Origin: Natronobeatus ordinarius
GTDB taxonomy: Archaea; Halobacteriota; Halobacteria; Halobacteriales; Natrialbaceae
Direction of reading: 5' to 3'
Length of the DNA: 64,000 nt
Assembly (NCBI RefSeq): GCF_024362485.1
Contig: NZ_CP101456.1
Coordinates: 496,001-560,000 of the forward strand
Every line of letters starts with the position of its first letter. Within the stretch, counting starts at the first letter, position 1. Below are positions 61,067-64,000 of the stretch, piece by piece. A model generated the notes under the pieces. The model saw only the letters and a program-made list of their open reading frames with translations. It had not been told where the DNA came from and did not search any database. Position numbers and translations under genes: made by a program.

Positions 61067-61333
61067 ATGGCCACCATGGCTTACTCGCTTCACTACTACG
61101 ATCTCGTGTTGCTCTGCATCATCGCCAGCCTCGGACTCGGCGCTGTGATCGGGCTCACGACGGCGATCGCGTTCGAGGTCGCCGTCCCGCTGTTCGGCGT
61201 CGTCGCGATCGCGTTCGTCGCCCACGCGCTGTTCGTCAACGGCCCCGTCGACGAGGCCGAGGACCTCACCGAGGAAGTGGCGGTCGAGGAGGTGCCGAAG
61301 GTGCTGTCGCCGCTCGAGTCACCCTCGGAGTGA
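61067..61333 (+). CDS. Small membrane protein with acidic tail
   Basis: 88 residues, or 85 from the second ATG at 61076. Two or three helices: YDLVLLCIIASLGLGAVIGLTTAIAFEVAVPLFGVVAIAFVAHALFV, then an acidic tail VDEAEDLTEEVAVEEVPK. Conserved-looking haloarchaeal membrane protein; function unknown. It follows the DUF7470-like gene by 78 bp. Confidence 0.72.
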   Translation: MATMAYSLHYYDLVLLCIIASLGLGAVIGLTTAIAFEVAVPLFGVVAIAFVAHALFVNGPVDEAEDLTEEVAVEEVPKVLSPLESPSE

Positions 61334-61460
61334 GTCGGTCGCGTCAGGCACTCGAGCGTTTGGCTGCTTCGGTCTCACTGACCAAACGTTTTAATTCATA
61401 GGCCATTAACCATTTAAATAATTTTGTCATATATATATTTAGGAAGGGATAAATAATAGA

Positions 61461-61868
61461 GTGTCGAATCGGATATGTATGGAATATCTACTGGCCCTCC
61501 CAGTATTGAACACGATACTGTCTCTCGTCTTGCTAGGCTGGTGGGTTACGATCGATGCAAGTGACAGAGGCAGTAAGACGCCAGTTTTCTGGGGGATCGC
61601 TGTTATCGCGCTTGCAGGAATCCCGGCGGTTCTCTACCTTGTCTATCGAAAGAAGATTGGACCTCGGCGTACCTCCCCTGGTCGAAAAGAGAGCGCAGTC
61701 GGAACGGTGTTTGTTGCAACCCTTATCGGTTATGTCGGAGTGTTAGTAGCCCCTCCCGACCCCGTAACCGCTGGCCTGTACCTTCCAGTCGCGTTCGTAG
61801 TCGGCTTGATTTTCGGCTATCTACTCATCTGGCAAGGTGGCGTTCAGTTTATCCAAAGCACTCGATAA
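61461..61868 (+). CDS. Small membrane protein of AT-richer composition (PLDc_N-like)
   Basis: 135 residues from GTG 61461 or 129 from ATG 61479. Four helices; the first two, NTILSLVLLGWWVTIDASDRGSKTPVFWGIAVIALAGIPAVLYLVYRKKIGP, look like the PLDc_N/immunity-type membrane hairpin. Codons are clearly more A/T-ending than in neighbouring genes, and the 120 bp upstream is AT-rich with a TATATATATTTAGG promoter. So it may have been acquired by transfer. Function unknown. Confidence 0.68.
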   Translation: MSNRICMEYLLALPVLNTILSLVLLGWWVTIDASDRGSKTPVFWGIAVIALAGIPAVLYLVYRKKIGPRRTSPGRKESAVGTVFVATLIGYVGVLVAPPDPVTAGLYLPVAFVVGLIFGYLLIWQGGVQFIQSTR

Positions 61869-61986
61869 TGTGGTGTGGTCGGTGCTGTTTTCCTCGTAGA
61901 CGAGCGGCGGATCGCAGCCACGGCCGGGTTCGCGACGCGGCGCTCGAGTGCCATCCAGAACCGGACGAGCCGGCCGCGAAGCGACA

Positions 61987-63960
61987 TTAGGCCTCGTTGT
62001 CGCCGGCCCGGTGTTCGCTGATGAGCCGGTCGACCATCGCGGTCGTCCGGCGTTTCTTGCGATCTTTCGCGCGGTCGTGCCAGTCGTCGATCACGGCCTC
62101 GACGTCGTCTTCCCGGGCGACGGCGAGTTCGTCGACTTCCTGCATCGCGACGTCGTCGGCGGGACCGACGGGGATCCCGTGATCGAACAGGATCCGGTCG
62201 GCGACCTGCGAGAGGCCCCCGTCTTTGAGGACGACCCGTGGCTCGAACTCCGCGAGCTGTTCGGCCGTCGACGTGCCCGCGCCGCTGGCGTCGCGCAGGT
62301 AGACGACGTCGCCGGGAACGAGTCCGTAGCTCTCGTGTGCTTCACGGATCGCCCCCTTCGTGAACTTCTCGACCACCTTCACCGGAACGAGCCCCTCCTT
62401 TTTCGCCGAGACGTCGCTGAAGTTCGAGTGATCGAGTTTCCACAGCGCCTTCATCCGCTCGACTTTCCGCTCGAGTTCTGCGACCTCGTCGCGGGCCTCG
62501 TCACGTTCGCGCTCGAGTCGATCGGCCTTTCGCTCGAGGCGAGTGACCTCCCGCTCTTTCAGCACCTTCCGGCGCTCCTCGCGACGGGTGACGGCGAGTT
62601 CGGCCTCGAGGTCCTCGATCTGCTCGTCGCGGTCCTCGACTCGTTCCTCCAGCGTCGAGACGTGCGACTGGAGCCGGTCGACCTGGCGCTCTAAGTCGCG
62701 GATCCGCTGTTCTTCCTCGGTGGGTTCCCGCGGCTGGTGGTCGGATTCTTCCTCGTCGGGTTCCTCCTCGCCCTCGAGGTCGCGCAGGACGGCCTCGACG
62801 CTCTCCTCACCGGCGACGACGCGGGCGATCACCTCGCCGCGGTCGATCCCCGGCGGGAGCTTTCTGGCGATGCGTTCGAACTGGTCTTCGTGGGCGTCGA
62901 ACGCCGACAGCGCGGCGGCCATCGCGTCGCGCTGGTGGTCGTCCTCGTAGGGATGTTCGCGGGTGCGGTGTTGCTTCTCGTCGATCGGCAGGTCCCGATC
63001 CGGCGTCCAGCCCGCGGCGTCGAAGCTCCGGCGGAACTTTTCGACCGTTTCGGGCATCGGCGTCACGTCCGCGGCGACGATCACCGGCCGGCCGCGCTCG
63101 ACGATCCACTCGATGACCCCGGCGGGATCGGTCAGCCGCGAGCTCCAGACGTCGAGGACGTCGCCGTCGAGGCTCACGATCGCGACCGCGGTCGTCGTCC
63201 CGGGGTCGACGCCGACGATGACGTGGTCGCGCCGTTTCGCCAGCGGGCGGAACTCGATGCCGTCCCGCCGGAGTCGCTCGATTTCGATCCGGACGTCGCC
63301 CGAGCGACGGGTCGAGACGGGGATGTCGGCTGGTCGGGCCTCGACCGTGAAGACGGCATTCGCGTAGCCGCCGTAGGCCTCACGGATCTCCGTCTCGTAC
63401 TCGAGGTTCGCCGCCTCGAGTGCTCCCTCCACCTCGCGGGCTTCGCGCTTGACCGCGCCGTGGATGCGTCGGGTGTACCGGTCGGCGCTCCAGCCGCCCT
63501 TGCCGGTCGAGCGACCCCTCGAGACCTTGACCTCCGTGGTGTCGGTGAACGCGGAGACCTCGTGACCGACGTTGTGGGCGGCCAGCCGGGCGGCGGCCTC
63601 GGCTTCGGCCATCGGCTCTTTGGCGTAGGGGATGCCGTGACGCTTTGCGACCCGCGAGAGCGGTTCGGGCTGCTCGGCACCCGTCACCTGGACGAGCTTC
63701 GTTTCGGCGGGAAGCGAGCCCAGAAATCGGACGAGCGCGTCCTTATCCGTCGCGAGCTCGTACATGTTGTCCGTCGCGACGATGGCGGGCTCCTCGGCCT
63801 CGATCAACCGACACAGCTTCCGGTAGGAGACGACGTCGCGCTCGAGGTCCTCGCCGTCGTAGACGACCAGCGCGTAGGAGGGCGAGTCACCACGCACGTC
63901 GCCGCTCTGGATGTCGACCCCGAAAACGACCGCGTCCAGCGCACTCGTTCGCGTGCTCAC
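61987..63960 (-). CDS. DUF460 protein with RNase H-like domain and coiled coil
   Basis: 657 residues, GTG start with a TATA box at 63983-63992 (minus strand) about 28 bp before it. N-terminal region VVFGVDIQSGDVRGDSPSYALVVYDG and central HVIVGVDPGTTTAVAIVSLDGDVLDVWSSRL are the two RNase H-like beta strands of the family. A long coiled coil spans about 410-520 (EEEQRIRDLERQVDRLQSHVSTLEERVEDRDEQ, then a basic section). The C-terminal part is a small alpha/beta domain with GLVPGDVVYLRDASGAG. The family is archaeal; nuclease activity is inferred. Confidence 0.9.
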   Translation of the reverse strand: MSTRTSALDAVVFGVDIQSGDVRGDSPSYALVVYDGEDLERDVVSYRKLCRLIEAEEPAIVATDNMYELATDKDALVRFLGSLPAETKLVQVTGAEQPEPLSRVAKRHGIPYAKEPMAEAEAAARLAAHNVGHEVSAFTDTTEVKVSRGRSTGKGGWSADRYTRRIHGAVKREAREVEGALEAANLEYETEIREAYGGYANAVFTVEARPADIPVSTRRSGDVRIEIERLRRDGIEFRPLAKRRDHVIVGVDPGTTTAVAIVSLDGDVLDVWSSRLTDPAGVIEWIVERGRPVIVAADVTPMPETVEKFRRSFDAAGWTPDRDLPIDEKQHRTREHPYEDDHQRDAMAAALSAFDAHEDQFERIARKLPPGIDRGEVIARVVAGEESVEAVLRDLEGEEEPDEEESDHQPREPTEEEQRIRDLERQVDRLQSHVSTLEERVEDRDEQIEDLEAELAVTRREERRKVLKEREVTRLERKADRLERERDEARDEVAELERKVERMKALWKLDHSNFSDVSAKKEGLVPVKVVEKFTKGAIREAHESYGLVPGDVVYLRDASGAGTSTAEQLAEFEPRVVLKDGGLSQVADRILFDHGIPVGPADDVAMQEVDELAVAREDDVEAVIDDWHDRAKDRKKRRTTAMVDRLISEHRAGDNEA

Positions 63961-63982
63961 GGACGGTGGTAAGGGGTACCGC

Positions 63983-63992
63983 GGTATAAATC
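63983..63992 (-). promoter_or_regulatory. TATA box of the DUF460 gene
   Basis: GATTTATACC on the minus strand, 24-33 bp before GTG 63960. It agrees with a leaderless start at the GTG. Confidence 0.6.
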
Positions 63993-64000
63993 CGGCGCGG

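Overview
The window is a piece of a haloarchaeal chromosome, probably from the Natrialbales/Natronorubrum-Natrinema-like side of the class. Signs are the very high GC with G/C-ending codons, strongly acidic proteins, TATA boxes about 25-30 bp before ATG or GTG starts with little or no leader, Tat and lipobox signals, and archaeal information-processing genes (PCNA, MCM, Hef, eIF-1A, NMD3, Taw2). The species cannot be fixed from the sequence alone.

Layout. 1-5 kb: end of HtpX protease, NMD3 and Taw2 as an overlapping pair, small membrane proteins and a double winged-helix regulator. 5-9.5 kb: an SPFH/prohibitin gene with a tiny overlapping partner, an XPD-like Fe-S helicase and a coiled-coil protein. 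9.9-17 kb: an aberrant tRNA-like gene, many small haloarchaeal genes, an 88-bp inverted-repeat element, PHP phosphoesterase, ferredoxin, UspA, the first 122-bp palindromic repeat and an alpha/beta hydrolase. 17-22.8 kb: PCNA and three tandem Hvo_1808-type HExxH surface proteins. 22.8-30.5 kb: cysteine hydrolase, two PCMT-like methyltransferases, a PAS histidine kinase, RimI, carbonic anhydrase, CspA. 30.6-37.7 kb: cupin, methyltransferase, a first ABC export system with a lipoprotein, and a Ski2-type helicase. 37.8-45.5 kb is the most repeat-rich part: tRNA-Pro with a duplicated 3' end, a second 122-bp palindrome, a 29-bp minisatellite, hairpins and a pair of related inverted repeats, between surface lipoproteins. 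45.5-49.5 kb: MCM helicase with two mini-inteins, then the third palindrome. 50-53.5 kb: TspO, an ArsR-like regulator and a second ABC system. 53.5-56.5 kb: a decayed VapBC module and Hef. 56.5-64 kb: MFS transporter, LOG-like protein, malate dehydrogenase, eIF-1A, small membrane proteins and a DUF460 protein.

How the genes fit together. PCNA, MCM, Hef and the XPD-like helicase supply replication and fork repair. NMD3, Taw2, eIF-1A and RimI serve the translation apparatus. The surface set (three HExxH proteins, DUF4397 protein, polysaccharide-deacetylase-like lipoprotein, two ABC systems) deals with the envelope. No intact transposase, integrase, CRISPR array or phage module was seen. Mobility shows instead as non-autonomous palindromic repeats, a tRNA-end duplication, two inteins and a broken toxin-antitoxin pair.
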